From: an uncultured Clostridia bacterium
GTDB taxonomy: Bacteria > Bacillota > Clostridia > UBA1381
DNA length: 64,000 bases
Direction: 5' to 3'
Assembly: GCA_934489015.1 (NCBI GenBank)
Contig: CAKSSN010000010.1
Coordinates: forward strand, 1 to 64,000
How positions within the stretch are numbered: position 1 is the stretch's first letter; every line of letters starts with the position of its first letter. Below, in pieces: positions 27,868 to 37,028 of the stretch. The notes under the pieces were generated by a model. The model searched no databases. It was not told the DNA's origin and saw only the letters and a program-made list of their open reading frames with translations. A program made the translations under genes and the position numbers.

Positions 27868-29613
27868 ATGGATATTTTTTCATTTATTACGTTATTCGGT
27901 GGTCTTGCATTTTTCCTTTATGGAATGAACGTTATGTCAGGCGGACTTGAAAAGGTTGCCGGCGGAAAGCTTGAGGGAATACTCAAAAAAATGACCTCAA
28001 ACCCGTTTAAGAGCCTTGTTTTAGGCGCAGGAATAACGGTTGCAATTCAGTCATCATCGGCGCTGACGGTAATGCTTGTCGGGCTTGTAAACTCCGGCAT
28101 TATGGATTTGTCGGGAACAATTGGCATTATCATGGGCTCAAATATTGGAACAACGCTTACGGCGTGGATTTTGAGCTTGGCAGGAATAGAAAGTGACAAT
28201 GTTTTCCTGAAGCTTTTAAAGCCGGAAGCGTTTTCACCGATTTTCGCGTTTATCGGAATTATTCTTGTAATGATTTCAAAAAAGGCAAAGCGCCGCGATG
28301 CAGGCAGAATTATGATAGGCTTTTCGGTGCTTATGTTCGGTATGCAGCTGATGAGCAGCGCGGTGAGTCCGCTTGCGGATATGCCGGAGTTTTCGAGTAT
28401 GCTCACGGCGTTTGAAAACCCGATTTTGGGCGTTGTTGTCGGCACGGTATTCACAGGAATAATTCAGAGCTCGGCGGCGTCTGTTGGAATTTTGCAGGCT
28501 CTGTCGCTCACCGGAAGCGTGACATACGGCATGGCTATCCCGATTATAATGGGTCAGAATATAGGAACATGCGTAACGGCGCTGCTTTCGAGTATCGGCG
28601 TCAACAGAAACGCAAAAAGAGTATCTGTTATCCATATTTCCTTTAATCTTATAGGTACAATCATTTGCCTTGTTGCTTTCTACACTGTGGATTATTTTGT
28701 TAAATTCACGTTCGTGTCAGAGAGCATTACTCCTGTTGCAATCGCATTTGTGCACAGTATATTCAATATCGTAACAACAATTATCCTTCTGCCGTTTACG
28801 CGCCAGCTTGAAAATTTTGCAAAGGTCGTTATTCGCGGCGATGATAAAAAGGGCGAGGTTGTTATGCTTGACGAGCGTCTGCTTTCAACTCCGGGCGTTG
28901 CAATAGCGCGCTGCAAGGAGCTTACGGTTGAAATGGCGCAAATGGCTAAGGAGTCGTTTCAGAAGTCAATGAAGCTTGTGTTTGACTTTGACGAGAGCGT
29001 CGCGAACAAGATTGACGAGGACGAGAAGGCGACGGATATGTATGAGGATAATCTCGGATCATATCTTGTTAAGGTTTCGAGAAAAAGTCTCTCGGTTGAG
29101 GACGGTCACAATATTTCAAATCTGCTTTTGACGATAGGAGATATTGAGCGTATCGCCGACCATGCTTCAAACATGGTTAAAACGGCGCGTGAGATTACCG
29201 ATAAAAAAATTGAATTTTCCGGCGACGCAAAGCATGAAATTGAAAGCATTTCGGCGGCGGTTGCGGAAATCCTCGATTTGACCTTTGAAGCGTTTAAAAA
29301 TAACGATTTGTCTATAGCAAAGCGCATCGAGCCGCTTGAGCAGGTTATAGACAAGCTTAATCATAAGCTTAAAAATATGCATATTTCGCGCCTTTGTCAG
29401 GGCGAATGTACAATTGAAATGGGCTTTGTTTTTAACGATTTGCTAACTAATTATTCAAGAGTTGCAGACCACTGCTCAAATATCGCGGTTTGTCTTATCC
29501 AGGTTGCCGACGATAGCTTTGATACTCACGAATACTTAAATAACATGAAATCTCACGGAGATTATTCGTTTGATGAAATGTACAAGGCATATAAGAGCAA
29601 ATATAACGCTTAA
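27868..29613 (+). CDS. Na+/phosphate cotransporter with C-terminal PhoU domain
   Basis: This 581-residue protein has an N-terminal membrane domain containing the inverted pair of QSS motifs typical of the NptA/SLC34 family: AIQSSSALTVMLVG near residue 59 and IIQSSAASVGILQA near 199. About eight membrane helices run to residue 310. A cytoplasmic PhoU-like four-helix region follows from about 340 to 560, containing IADHASNM and VADHCSNIA. It imports phosphate with sodium, the PhoU part probably giving regulation. ATG is preceded by GGAGG. It appears to stand alone. Confidence 0.93.
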   Translation: MDIFSFITLFGGLAFFLYGMNVMSGGLEKVAGGKLEGILKKMTSNPFKSLVLGAGITVAIQSSSALTVMLVGLVNSGIMDLSGTIGIIMGSNIGTTLTAWILSLAGIESDNVFLKLLKPEAFSPIFAFIGIILVMISKKAKRRDAGRIMIGFSVLMFGMQLMSSAVSPLADMPEFSSMLTAFENPILGVVVGTVFTGIIQSSAASVGILQALSLTGSVTYGMAIPIIMGQNIGTCVTALLSSIGVNRNAKRVSVIHISFNLIGTIICLVAFYTVDYFVKFTFVSESITPVAIAFVHSIFNIVTTIILLPFTRQLENFAKVVIRGDDKKGEVVMLDERLLSTPGVAIARCKELTVEMAQMAKESFQKSMKLVFDFDESVANKIDEDEKATDMYEDNLGSYLVKVSRKSLSVEDGHNISNLLLTIGDIERIADHASNMVKTAREITDKKIEFSGDAKHEIESISAAVAEILDLTFEAFKNNDLSIAKRIEPLEQVIDKLNHKLKNMHISRLCQGECTIEMGFVFNDLLTNYSRVADHCSNIAVCLIQVADDSFDTHEYLNNMKSHGDYSFDEMYKAYKSKYNA

Positions 29614-29743
29614 AAAGCTATGCGAAAAGTATGGCGGAAATTTTTCTGCTGTCAGCAGTCGGGTTTCCCAAACTAACGTGTTGACTGCAAAATTTTTTCT
29701 GCTACCATAAAAGGCTGCCTGTTTTACGAAAGGAATTTTTACA

Positions 29744-30874
29744 ATGTTTAAGATACTCCACACAAACGGACTTGCGCGGCGCGGCAGATTTGAAACCGTG
29801 CACGGCACTGTCGAAACGCCTGTTTTCCAAAACGTCGGAACGGCGGCGGCAATCAAGGGAGCAGTGTCAACAATGGATTTAAAAGAGGTTGGCTGCCAGA
29901 TTGAGCTGTCAAACACCTATCATCTTCATCTGAGACCGGGCGACAAGGTTATTCACGATCTCGGCGGACTTCATAAATTTATGAATTGGGACAGGCCGAT
30001 TTTGACCGACAGCGGCGGCTTTCAGGTGTTTTCGCTTGCTTCTCTCAGGAAAATTACGGAAGAGGGAGTAAGCTTCAATTCGCATATTGACGGCCGCCAT
30101 ATCTTCATGGGACCTGAGGAAAGTATGCAAATTCAGTCAAATCTTGCGTCCACAATCGCAATGGCTTTTGACGAATGTATTGAAAATCCGTCACCGTATG
30201 AATATGTAAAAAATTCCGTTGACAGAACATATCGCTGGCTTGAGAGGTGCAAGGCTGAAATGGCGCGCCTTAACAGTTTGCCGGAGACGATAAATAAAAA
30301 TCAGCTTCTTTTTGGAATAAATCAGGGCGGAACCTTTGAAGACATCAGAATTGAACATATGAAAAAAATCGCAAAGCTTGATTTGCCGGGCTATGCAATC
30401 GGCGGTCTTGCGGTGGGGGAGAGCCACGCGGAAATGTATCATATTCTTGACGTAACGCTGCCGCACGCGCCGGAGGACAGACCGAGATATTTAATGGGCG
30501 TGGGAACGCCGTCGAATATTATAGAGTCTGTCGCAAGGGGAATTGACTTTTTCGACTGCGTTATAGCGAGCAGAAACGCGCGCCACGCGAATTTGTATAC
30601 GTGGAACGGCACAATGAATTTGATGAATGCGAAATATGAGCGCGATATGCGCCCGGCGGACGAAAACTGCGGCTGCCCGATGTGCAGAAATTATTCGCGC
30701 GCTTATGTAAGGCATTTGTTCAAGGCGAAGGAAATGCTTGCGATGCGCCTTTGCGTGCTTCATAATCTGTATTTTTATAATGAGCTTATGGCCAAAATAC
30801 GGCTTGCAATCGAGGAAGATCGCTTCGAGGATTTCAGACGCGAGTATACCGAAAAGCTTGCGAAAAGGATTTAA
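29744..30874 (+). CDS. tgt: tRNA-guanine transglycosylase
   Basis: Tgt exchanges guanine-34 for a queuine precursor in tRNAs with GUN anticodons. The catalytic Asp lies in LTDSGGFQVFS near residue 86, substrate-binding FGINQGG near 189 and GGLAVGES near 219, the second Asp in DFFDCVIASRNARH near 263, and the zinc site CGCPMC...H near 304-334. Length 376 is normal. The ATG has AAAGGAA upstream. The PTR/PSR segment usual after the second Asp reads ASR here, a mild oddity. queA is not next door. Confidence 0.95.
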   Translation: MFKILHTNGLARRGRFETVHGTVETPVFQNVGTAAAIKGAVSTMDLKEVGCQIELSNTYHLHLRPGDKVIHDLGGLHKFMNWDRPILTDSGGFQVFSLASLRKITEEGVSFNSHIDGRHIFMGPEESMQIQSNLASTIAMAFDECIENPSPYEYVKNSVDRTYRWLERCKAEMARLNSLPETINKNQLLFGINQGGTFEDIRIEHMKKIAKLDLPGYAIGGLAVGESHAEMYHILDVTLPHAPEDRPRYLMGVGTPSNIIESVARGIDFFDCVIASRNARHANLYTWNGTMNLMNAKYERDMRPADENCGCPMCRNYSRAYVRHLFKAKEMLAMRLCVLHNLYFYNELMAKIRLAIEEDRFEDFRREYTEKLAKRI

Positions 30875-31032
30875 TTTCAGGCAGAAATAGCGAAAGCGGA
30901 GTTTCAAAATCGTCGCTTGAGAGAGCCTGCACCATAGCAAAAGCGTCGTTGCTGAATTTTGCGCGCATGATTTATGCGCCTTTAAGGTATCGGCGTTTTT
31001 TTGGGTGTATTCGGATAAAACGGAGGATATAT

Positions 31033-31959
31033 ATGATAAGGGTAAAAGAGGCAATAATTGTTGAGGGTGCGTATGATAAAATAAAGCTTTTGTCATTTGT
31101 AGACGCGGTTGTGTACGCAACAGGCGGATTTTCGATAATGTCGGACGCGGAGCGGCTTTTGTCGGTCAAAACGCTTGCCGAAACGGTCGGCATTGTTATT
31201 CTGACAGACTCCGACAGTGCCGGGTTTCGTATAAGAAGCTTTTTGAACGAGCGTATTAAAAGCGGAATTGTCAAAAACGCGTATATCCCCGATAAAGAGG
31301 GTAAGGAAAAGAGAAAACGCACTGCCGGTAAGGAGGGGCTTCTGGGCGTTGAAGGCATGGACGGAAGCGTTATTTTAAGGGCTCTTTGCGATGCCGGGTG
31401 CGTTATGTATGATGAAAACGGAGAGCGGATTTTAAATGTAGCTGCGGCAGATGCACAGGCTGCCAATGCAGAAATGATAAATGCGGAAGCGGTGAATAAG
31501 AAAGCGGCAGCTGCGGCTGGGGTAAATACGGAAGTCGCAAAAGCAGGTGTGGCAAATACAGGTGCTGCCAATGCAGATGAGATAAATTGGGAAGCAGCAA
31601 ACGCGGAAGCGATAGCTACATCTGCGGAAAGTATGGAAGTTGCCAATGCTGAAAGGGTAAATACAAGGGCTTCCAATGCAGACGAGATAAATGCAGAAGC
31701 TGCAAAGATGAAAACAGCAGCTACAGCGGCAGTCACCGCCGCCGATAAAAACAAAAATATCTTATTTTCAAAAAATAAAATAACAACGGCAGATTTGTAT
31801 ATGCTCGGCCTTAGCGGAAGAGCCGATAGCAGAACAAAAAGAGAAAAGGTTTTGAGGGCGTATAATCTGCCGTCAAAGCTTTCTTCAAAGCTTATGTGCG
31901 ATATTCTAAGCCGTATTACAACACTTGATGAGATAAAAGAAAAAATCGTGGAAATTTAA
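31033..31959 (+). CDS. RNase M5-like Toprim protein with an Ala/Asn-rich insertion
   Basis: This 308-residue protein has a Toprim domain at its start: IIVEGAYDKIKL near residue 7 (catalytic Glu) and ILTDSDSAGFRIR near 56 (metal-binding Asp pair). The C-terminal 60 residues, DLYMLGLSGRADSRTKR onward, match the domain that ends clostridial RNase M5-like proteins (DUF4093). Such proteins are usually about 180-190 residues and mature 5S rRNA or a related RNA. Here about 105 residues (roughly 133-241) of degenerate repeats such as NAEMINAEAVN and NADEINAEA separate the two domains. The start is the ATG behind CGGAGGA; the frame extending upstream to 30949 is not needed. rsmA, a frequent neighbour, is absent. 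Confidence 0.85.
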   Translation: MIRVKEAIIVEGAYDKIKLLSFVDAVVYATGGFSIMSDAERLLSVKTLAETVGIVILTDSDSAGFRIRSFLNERIKSGIVKNAYIPDKEGKEKRKRTAGKEGLLGVEGMDGSVILRALCDAGCVMYDENGERILNVAAADAQAANAEMINAEAVNKKAAAAAGVNTEVAKAGVANTGAANADEINWEAANAEAIATSAESMEVANAERVNTRASNADEINAEAAKMKTAATAAVTAADKNKNILFSKNKITTADLYMLGLSGRADSRTKREKVLRAYNLPSKLSSKLMCDILSRITTLDEIKEKIVEI

Positions 31960-32940
31960 TAGGCTGTTAATTCCGTAGGGGCGGATATTATCCGCCCGCT
32001 TTATCACTTGTAAATTTATTTTGTTTGTCTGATCGTTATTTCTCGTCTTTTACAGGTGTTCTTTTGTAAGCAAAAGAACCAAAACTTCCGGGAGTCCGGT
32101 ATCTCCCGGACCCTGAACCGCTTGGGGCACGCCCCAAGACCCCATGCAAGCAATAATTTTCAGCTTTGCAAAATTTATTGCAGTCCAACCCGACAAGGGT
32201 AATTTTCAATTCTGATTGTGATACGCTCAAAATTTACCGCAGCGATGCGTAAAGCCGCTGCTACATATTGATTTGCGTTTTCGGTTTTCGGCAAATTTTG
32301 AAAATGCTGAATAATTTATTGGCTCCGCCTGATTTAACTCTTGCGATTTTTTGTTGTCGCAACTATTTTGTTTAGCTCCGTAGGGGCGGGGCTCTGCTCC
32401 GCCCGTTTTAACTCTTGTGAACTTTTATTGTTTTCGCTATAATCTTTGGGTGCTCTGTAGGGGCGGATAATATCCGCCCGATTTAATTTCATCCCTCAGT
32501 CAGCTACGCTGACAGCTCCCTTCAAAAGGAGCCTTTTGCATGAGTGAATGTATCGGATGAATGAAAGATTGCTTGGAAAGAGTGACTTTAGATTTAACAC
32601 TTGTGAGCGTAATATTATTTGTTTGTTCTGTAGGGGGGCTCTGCTCCGCCTGATTTAGTGCTTGTGAGCGTTTATTATTTTTACTACAATCTTTATTCGC
32701 TCTGCCCGATTTTATGTTGTGGATTTTTGGTTGATTGCAACTGTTTTATTTCGCTCCGTAGGGGTGGGGCTCTGCTCCACCCGTTTTAACGCTTGCGAAC
32801 GTTTGCTATTTTGCTATATTCTCTGTTAGCTCTGTAGGGGCGGATATTATCCGCCCGTTTGTTGTTTACAAAAATTATACAACAAACAAATAAAATTCAT
32901 AAAAAATCCGTCAGCTTCGGAGTAGATATATATTTTTGTG
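31960..32940. repeat. Repeat array before the recombinase gene
   Basis: No gene is supported. It contains a 210-bp element at 32055-32264, a CTCAGTCAGC repeat near 32490-32536 and about seven short palindromic units (for example 31977-31998, 32380-32402, 32457-32480, 32757-32780 and 32836-32857). A weak TAAAAT box near 32943 may belong to the recombinase promoter. Confidence 0.75.
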
Positions 32941-32981
32941 GTAAAATATATAGAGAAAAAACTCAAAAAGGAGCTATCAGA

Positions 32982-33821
32982 ATGAAAAAGATTACGAACA
33001 GTGCAATAAAACGTTTTACAGCTTATTTAAAAAGCGAGGAAAAGAGCAATGCGACAATAGAAAAATACATTCGCGACGTAACCGCGTTTGCGCGATGGAT
33101 AAGCGGCGGCGAATTAAGCAAATCAAGCGTCTTAGAGTACAAAGGGCAGCTTATAAAGACATATGCTCCGGCAAGCGTCAACTCTATAATTTCATCACTC
33201 AACAGCTTTTTTATCTTTATCGGTGAATACGGTTTAAGGGTAAAAAAGCTCAAAATCCAAAAACAGATTTTTGCAAGAAACGAAAAGGAGCTGACAAAAT
33301 TGGAATATGAAAGGCTGATTTTTGCGGCAAAATCAAGCGGAAACAGCAGGCTAAACCTCATAATGCAGACGATTTGCGGCACGGGGATCCGCGTTAGTGA
33401 GCTGAAATACATCTGCGTTGAAAGTCTTAAAAGCGGTCGCGCAGAAGTCAGCATGAAAGGCAAGCTCCGAATTATTATAATTCCGCAGGCGCTTTGCAAA
33501 CTGCTGAAAAAATACGCAGCGGAGCAAAACATATTAAGCGGAAGCATTTTTGTCACAAAAACAGGCAAGCCGATTGACAGGTCGTGCATATGGAAGCTGA
33601 TGAAATCGCTTTGCGAAAGAGCAAATGTTGACAAAAACAAGGTTTTTCCGCATAATCTCCGCCACCTTTTCGCAAGGACATTTTACGCGGTTGAAAAGGA
33701 TATTGTCCGCCTTGCCGATATTCTCGGTCATTCATCAGTGAATACAACGCGAATTTATACAATGGAAACATGGGAAATCTGCCGCAGACAAGTGCAAAGT
33801 CTTGGGCTTATTCGGTGCTGA
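32982..33821 (+). CDS. Tyrosine recombinase (XerC/D-like), candidate DNA invertase
   Basis: This 279-residue phage-integrase-family protein has an N-terminal SAM-like DNA-binding domain (about 1-85) and a complete catalytic domain. The first Arg lies in GTGIRVSEL near residue 135, a beta-hairpin Lys in MKGKLRIIIIP near 160, the HxxR box HNLRHLF near 223, then His in LGHSSVNTTRIYT near 250 and the nucleophile Tyr near 258. The ATG at 32982 follows AAAGGAG. It is short for a phage integrase, with no arm-binding domain, similar to Xer proteins and to invertases of phase-variable promoters. Eleven bases after its stop lies one of two inverted 26-bp repeats enclosing a promoter, so control of that switch is the likely role. 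Confidence 0.92.
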   Translation: MKKITNSAIKRFTAYLKSEEKSNATIEKYIRDVTAFARWISGGELSKSSVLEYKGQLIKTYAPASVNSIISSLNSFFIFIGEYGLRVKKLKIQKQIFARNEKELTKLEYERLIFAAKSSGNSRLNLIMQTICGTGIRVSELKYICVESLKSGRAEVSMKGKLRIIIIPQALCKLLKKYAAEQNILSGSIFVTKTGKPIDRSCIWKLMKSLCERANVDKNKVFPHNLRHLFARTFYAVEKDIVRLADILGHSSVNTTRIYTMETWEICRRQVQSLGLIRC

Positions 33822-33831
33822 AAATAAAATA

Positions 33832-33857
33832 CCACATAATCAGAATTATGTGGCAAA
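33832..33857 (+). repeat. Left inverted repeat of the putative invertible segment
   Basis: This 26-bp site has CCACATAAT, an asymmetric centre CAGA, ATTATGTGG and then CAAA. It matches the reverse complement of 34101-34126 at 25 of 26 positions. Palindromic 9-bp arms around a short asymmetric centre are the form expected of a core site for a tyrosine recombinase. It could also act as a weak terminator for the recombinase gene. Confidence 0.85.
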
Positions 33858-33888
33858 AATTTTTATGTACATATAATTTACAGCATAT

Positions 33889-33917
33889 ATTATAGCACTG
33901 AAAATAGCTTTTGTCAA
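33889..33917 (-). promoter_or_regulatory. Consensus promoter inside the invertible segment
   Basis: On the minus strand TTGACA (33912-33917) and TATAAT (33889-33894) are separated by exactly 17 bases. In the present orientation it fires leftward, through the left repeat and antisense into the 3' end of the recombinase gene. Confidence 0.85.
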
Positions 33918-34100
33918 TGATTTGCCCATACATTTACAAATTTTCATCATAATGCACGAAAAAATATATGATTTTAAGACCAATGATAATTTAATTTTTG
34001 ACATTGGTCTGCTTTGCCGTGCCTTTTTTGCACAAAAATTCTAAAATTTTCTGATATGCAGCGCACTTTTTTTGTTTTTCTTATGAAAAAACGCTCCGCG

Positions 34101-34126
34101 TTTGCCACATAATTCTGATTATGTTG
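34101..34126 (-). repeat. Right inverted repeat of the putative invertible segment
   Basis: TTTGCCACATAATTC followed by TGATTATGTTG is the inverted partner of 33832-33857, with one mismatch. Its centre reads TCTG where the left one reads CAGA, showing opposite orientation. No T tract follows, so it is not explained as a terminator. Confidence 0.85.
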
Positions 34127-34239
34127 CGAACACATTTTATGTAATGCTTGCCGCAAATTTAATCGGCTTAGAAGCGAAGAGGTGAGCAGCGATAAGCTAA
34201 ACCGCGCGGCGCAAAAATTTTAAGAAAGAGGGAATTTAA

Positions 34240-36816
34240 ATGAAAGGTAAAAAACTATTGGCAGGGATACTCTCTGCCGCAATGGTAATCGCTTCTGCGG
34301 CGTTTACTGCTTTTGCTGAGGACAGTACAGCAGGCAGCGTTACGGTAAAAGGTATTGCCGGATTTGAAAATAAACAATTTGCCACTATTCAGGATGCGTA
34401 TAATACAATCAGTCCTAAAGTTGAGGCTCTATCCGGATTGGGACAGGGTAGCTGCAATGCTGATGATTTTAATAATCTCTATACTGATAACGGTAAAATT
34501 ACATGGACAATAACAGGTAAACAGACCTTTTCATCAGAAGATAACGAATGTTTATTCTCTTTCGGCAGAGTTGCAGCGCGTTATACCGATAATTGCTATA
34601 TAACAGATATTGATATTATTGGCGGTGACGACACAGCAGAGCTTGTTCTTGAAAGAAATGTTATATTGCCTTATGATTGGTGGAATGGCAGCACACAAGT
34701 TGTTGGTGTAAGCTTCTCAAATTTAAAAATTACAGCCGGAAATAATCTTCCAAATATTAGTACAGGTTTTCGCGAAGATTATGGTTTCTTTTTAAAGGTT
34801 AAGTATCAGAATTGTAATATTAACGGTAAAGTTTACATATACAGACAGGCTAATTCTATTGACCTTTCTTTTGACGGGTGTACCTTTAATGCCACTGACA
34901 ACGCGCAATATGCTCTCCATATACAAGGCGGTGAAAGCGTAGGAACAGTTACTATTAACGGATGCAATTTTAACAATTATACTCGTGGTGTGAATTTAGA
35001 AATACCATCTGCAGATTTTGTATTTACAAATAACACAATAAAAAGTGCCGTTTCTGAAGCTGACAGAGCTGCTGTACAGATAACAAAGGGTAAATCATTT
35101 AAAATAACCGATAACACTATTGATGTTAGCGGAGGTAACGCATTCAAGTTCTACTCAAAGCTTAGTGAACAAACCACTTATACAATAAGTAACAACAATA
35201 TTAAAGCACCATATTTAGCAGATGATGATACAAGTTTTGGTGTTAATAACAAAATTACTTCATCCGGTAATATTTTTAACGATACCGATACGGTAAATTG
35301 CATGAAAAAAGGCGCAACCGCTGCAACGAAGAGCAATGTAACAGCTATTGCAGGTAATACTGCACCTGATATGTCAGGCAAAATAATTAATGTTACAAAT
35401 GCAAATGCACAAGATGTTCTTGACGGTAAATATGGCGACATTACAGGAAAAACAATTAATTTTACAGAAAATATTACTGAAATTCTTGACCTTGCAAGAC
35501 CTACCGCTTACGAGGGAAGTAAGACGAATTATTATAATCTGAACGGCTCTGACAATAATGAAATAAAGTGGAGCGAAAATATTGCAGATGATTTAAATAA
35601 TATAAAAACAGGTACATTTCATTATTATCGTACACTTGATAACGTAACGTTTACAGCGAATGAAGGTGTTACGGTAAAAGGGTTTAAATATAATTCAGGT
35701 CATGTTTATGCTACGGGAAATCATGATTATGTACGTGATATAGACTTGATACAAGGACAAACATCATACTATAGACACAGCAGCATGGACGGTATTACAT
35801 TTAAAGGATTAACTTTTACATACAATTGTGATGCAGGGCTATATATGACAGACTGTATTGTTAAAGATATAACTTTTGATGGCTGTACTTTTAGCGGAAC
35901 AGATGAATATAAAAATAATAGTGTGGTGGCGATACATTTTGGCGCTGATAATCAGTATTTTACAAATACAGTTGTAAAGAATTGTAAAATAGATAACTAT
36001 TATCAGGGTGTATACATAAGAGGTGTTGACGGCGCAACAGCTATAGGAAACAGTATTTCAAATACAAAACATAATGCATTGGCTTTTCAGAGTGATAAAA
36101 ACGATTTAAAAGGAACAGTTGTAGTAAAAGAAAATTATCTTTCAAATGCAAGCGACCGTGCAATTCGTTTTAATAATATAAGCAGTACCGGTGTTATTAC
36201 AATCAATAATAATATAATGGTAAATTGCGGAAACTCAAAAGGTCAACTCATTGCCGCTACATCATGCGCTGATGGTTCTTCGATAGACCTCGAATCAAAC
36301 TATTGGAACGGTAAAAACGTTTCAACAGCAGTTTCCGGAATGACAAATCCGAAAACCACCGGAATTACAGGTGGTACATGGAGTATAGATGTATCAGATT
36401 ACTGTGCTTCGGGATATAAAGTTGTAACTAATTCGGACGGAACATATAGCGTTGCTTCTTTAAAATGGACAAATGACACCGACTCCGGCTATTATAAAGA
36501 TAGCGAAAACAAGAAAAAAGGTATGATGAGATTTATGTTCAGTGTAGCGCCAAGTGGCACTGTTACAGCTTCGGGAATTAAGTATATAAATGCAAACGAC
36601 ATTACAGCTGAACCGACTATAAGCGGCGCAGTCAATACAACCAAAAATTCAAGTGTATTTCAAGGCGATATTGTTAATATTCCTGCTGAGGAAAATATAA
36701 CATATTTCGCAAGAGCTTATATAACAACCGACAACGGAACATTTTGGTCTGAGCCGGTTAGCTGCACGGTTAACTGGAATCAATTCTTTACCGATTATAC
36801 AGGAGGTGCGCAGTAA
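34240..36816 (+). CDS. Secreted right-handed beta-helix protein
   Basis: This 858-residue protein has a Sec signal peptide (Lys-rich start, hydrophobic core, cleavage likely after AFA near residue 26). The mature part is rich in Asn, Thr and Gly and shows many parallel beta-helix coils, for example FDGCTFNATDN near 211, INGCNFNNYTRGVNLE near 246, FDGCTFSGTDEY near 547 and IGNSISNTKHNALAFQS near 605. Two such blocks are separated near residues 380-420. No LPxTG or SLH anchor is seen, so it may be released or bound non-covalently. Polysaccharide binding or cleavage and adhesion are known for such folds, but nothing here fixes the activity. The start follows AAGAGGG. Its expression probably depends on the invertible segment just upstream. 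Confidence 0.88.
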   Translation: MKGKKLLAGILSAAMVIASAAFTAFAEDSTAGSVTVKGIAGFENKQFATIQDAYNTISPKVEALSGLGQGSCNADDFNNLYTDNGKITWTITGKQTFSSEDNECLFSFGRVAARYTDNCYITDIDIIGGDDTAELVLERNVILPYDWWNGSTQVVGVSFSNLKITAGNNLPNISTGFREDYGFFLKVKYQNCNINGKVYIYRQANSIDLSFDGCTFNATDNAQYALHIQGGESVGTVTINGCNFNNYTRGVNLEIPSADFVFTNNTIKSAVSEADRAAVQITKGKSFKITDNTIDVSGGNAFKFYSKLSEQTTYTISNNNIKAPYLADDDTSFGVNNKITSSGNIFNDTDTVNCMKKGATAATKSNVTAIAGNTAPDMSGKIINVTNANAQDVLDGKYGDITGKTINFTENITEILDLARPTAYEGSKTNYYNLNGSDNNEIKWSENIADDLNNIKTGTFHYYRTLDNVTFTANEGVTVKGFKYNSGHVYATGNHDYVRDIDLIQGQTSYYRHSSMDGITFKGLTFTYNCDAGLYMTDCIVKDITFDGCTFSGTDEYKNNSVVAIHFGADNQYFTNTVVKNCKIDNYYQGVYIRGVDGATAIGNSISNTKHNALAFQSDKNDLKGTVVVKENYLSNASDRAIRFNNISSTGVITINNNIMVNCGNSKGQLIAATSCADGSSIDLESNYWNGKNVSTAVSGMTNPKTTGITGGTWSIDVSDYCASGYKVVTNSDGTYSVASLKWTNDTDSGYYKDSENKKKGMMRFMFSVAPSGTVTASGIKYINANDITAEPTISGAVNTTKNSSVFQGDIVNIPAEENITYFARAYITTDNGTFWSEPVSCTVNWNQFFTDYTGGAQ

Positions 36817-36974
36817 TGAAAAAAGAATACAGAACACCTGAAATAAAGAGTGTTAAATTTGACGTTGAGGATATTATTCAGACAAGCGGCGATCAGGTAA
36901 CGAATAAATTGCCGAAGTCGTTTGACGGAGCGGAGCAGCTCGCTTCAACTGATTATCAGAGCCTTATTCAATAA
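36816..36974 (+). CDS. 52-residue peptide, PEI...EDIIQTSG type
   Basis: This small gene reads from an ATG that overlaps the beta-helix stop codon by one base (TAATG), with AGGAGG 9 bases upstream, so translation is well supported. The peptide begins MKKEYRTPEIKSVKF and carries EDIIQTSG near residue 19. Short peptides of this form occur in Clostridia, often near cell-surface genes, without a settled function. The following gene is an HPr-kinase-like protein, a family that includes peptide-modifying kinases of lasso-peptide clusters, so the peptide might be a substrate; this is a guess from position. It has no signal peptide and several Ser/Thr in its C-terminal half. Confidence 0.8.
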   Translation: MKKEYRTPEIKSVKFDVEDIIQTSGDQVTNKLPKSFDGAEQLASTDYQSLIQ

Positions 36975-36987
36975 TTTTTATGGGTGT

Positions 36988-37012
36988 GGCGGCGGTTTTT
37001 CCGCCGCCTTTT
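36988..37012 (+). terminator. Hairpin between the peptide and kinase genes
   Basis: A perfect 8-bp GC stem, GGCGGCGG (36988-36995) with CCGCCGCC (37001-37008), is followed by only TTTT. It is probably a partial terminator that lowers expression of the kinase gene relative to the two genes upstream. Confidence 0.65.
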
Positions 37013-37028
37013 AGGTTAGGAGTTTTTT

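Larger units (their letters stand above)
33832..34126. promoter_or_regulatory. Putative invertible promoter segment, OFF orientation
   Basis: Two 26-bp inverted repeats bound a 243-bp A+T-rich core with no gene. The core contains a consensus promoter on the minus strand (33889-33917) and an AGACCAATG/CATTGGTCT stem (33977-34010). No good forward promoter is found between the core and the beta-helix gene at 34240. Inversion would move the promoter to about 34041-34069 on the plus strand, pointing into the beta-helix operon. The neighbouring recombinase gene supports this reading. Confidence 0.75.

Noticed and set aside
30949..31032. Upstream extension of the RNase M5-like protein
   Set aside because: The ATG at 31033 has CGGAGGA at correct spacing and the extension is basic, with no homology to the family.
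33832..33857. Left repeat as only a terminator for the recombinase
   Set aside because: The following T tract is weak and an inverted copy of the whole 26 bp, including its asymmetric centre, lies at 34101 where a terminator makes no sense. A double role remains possible.
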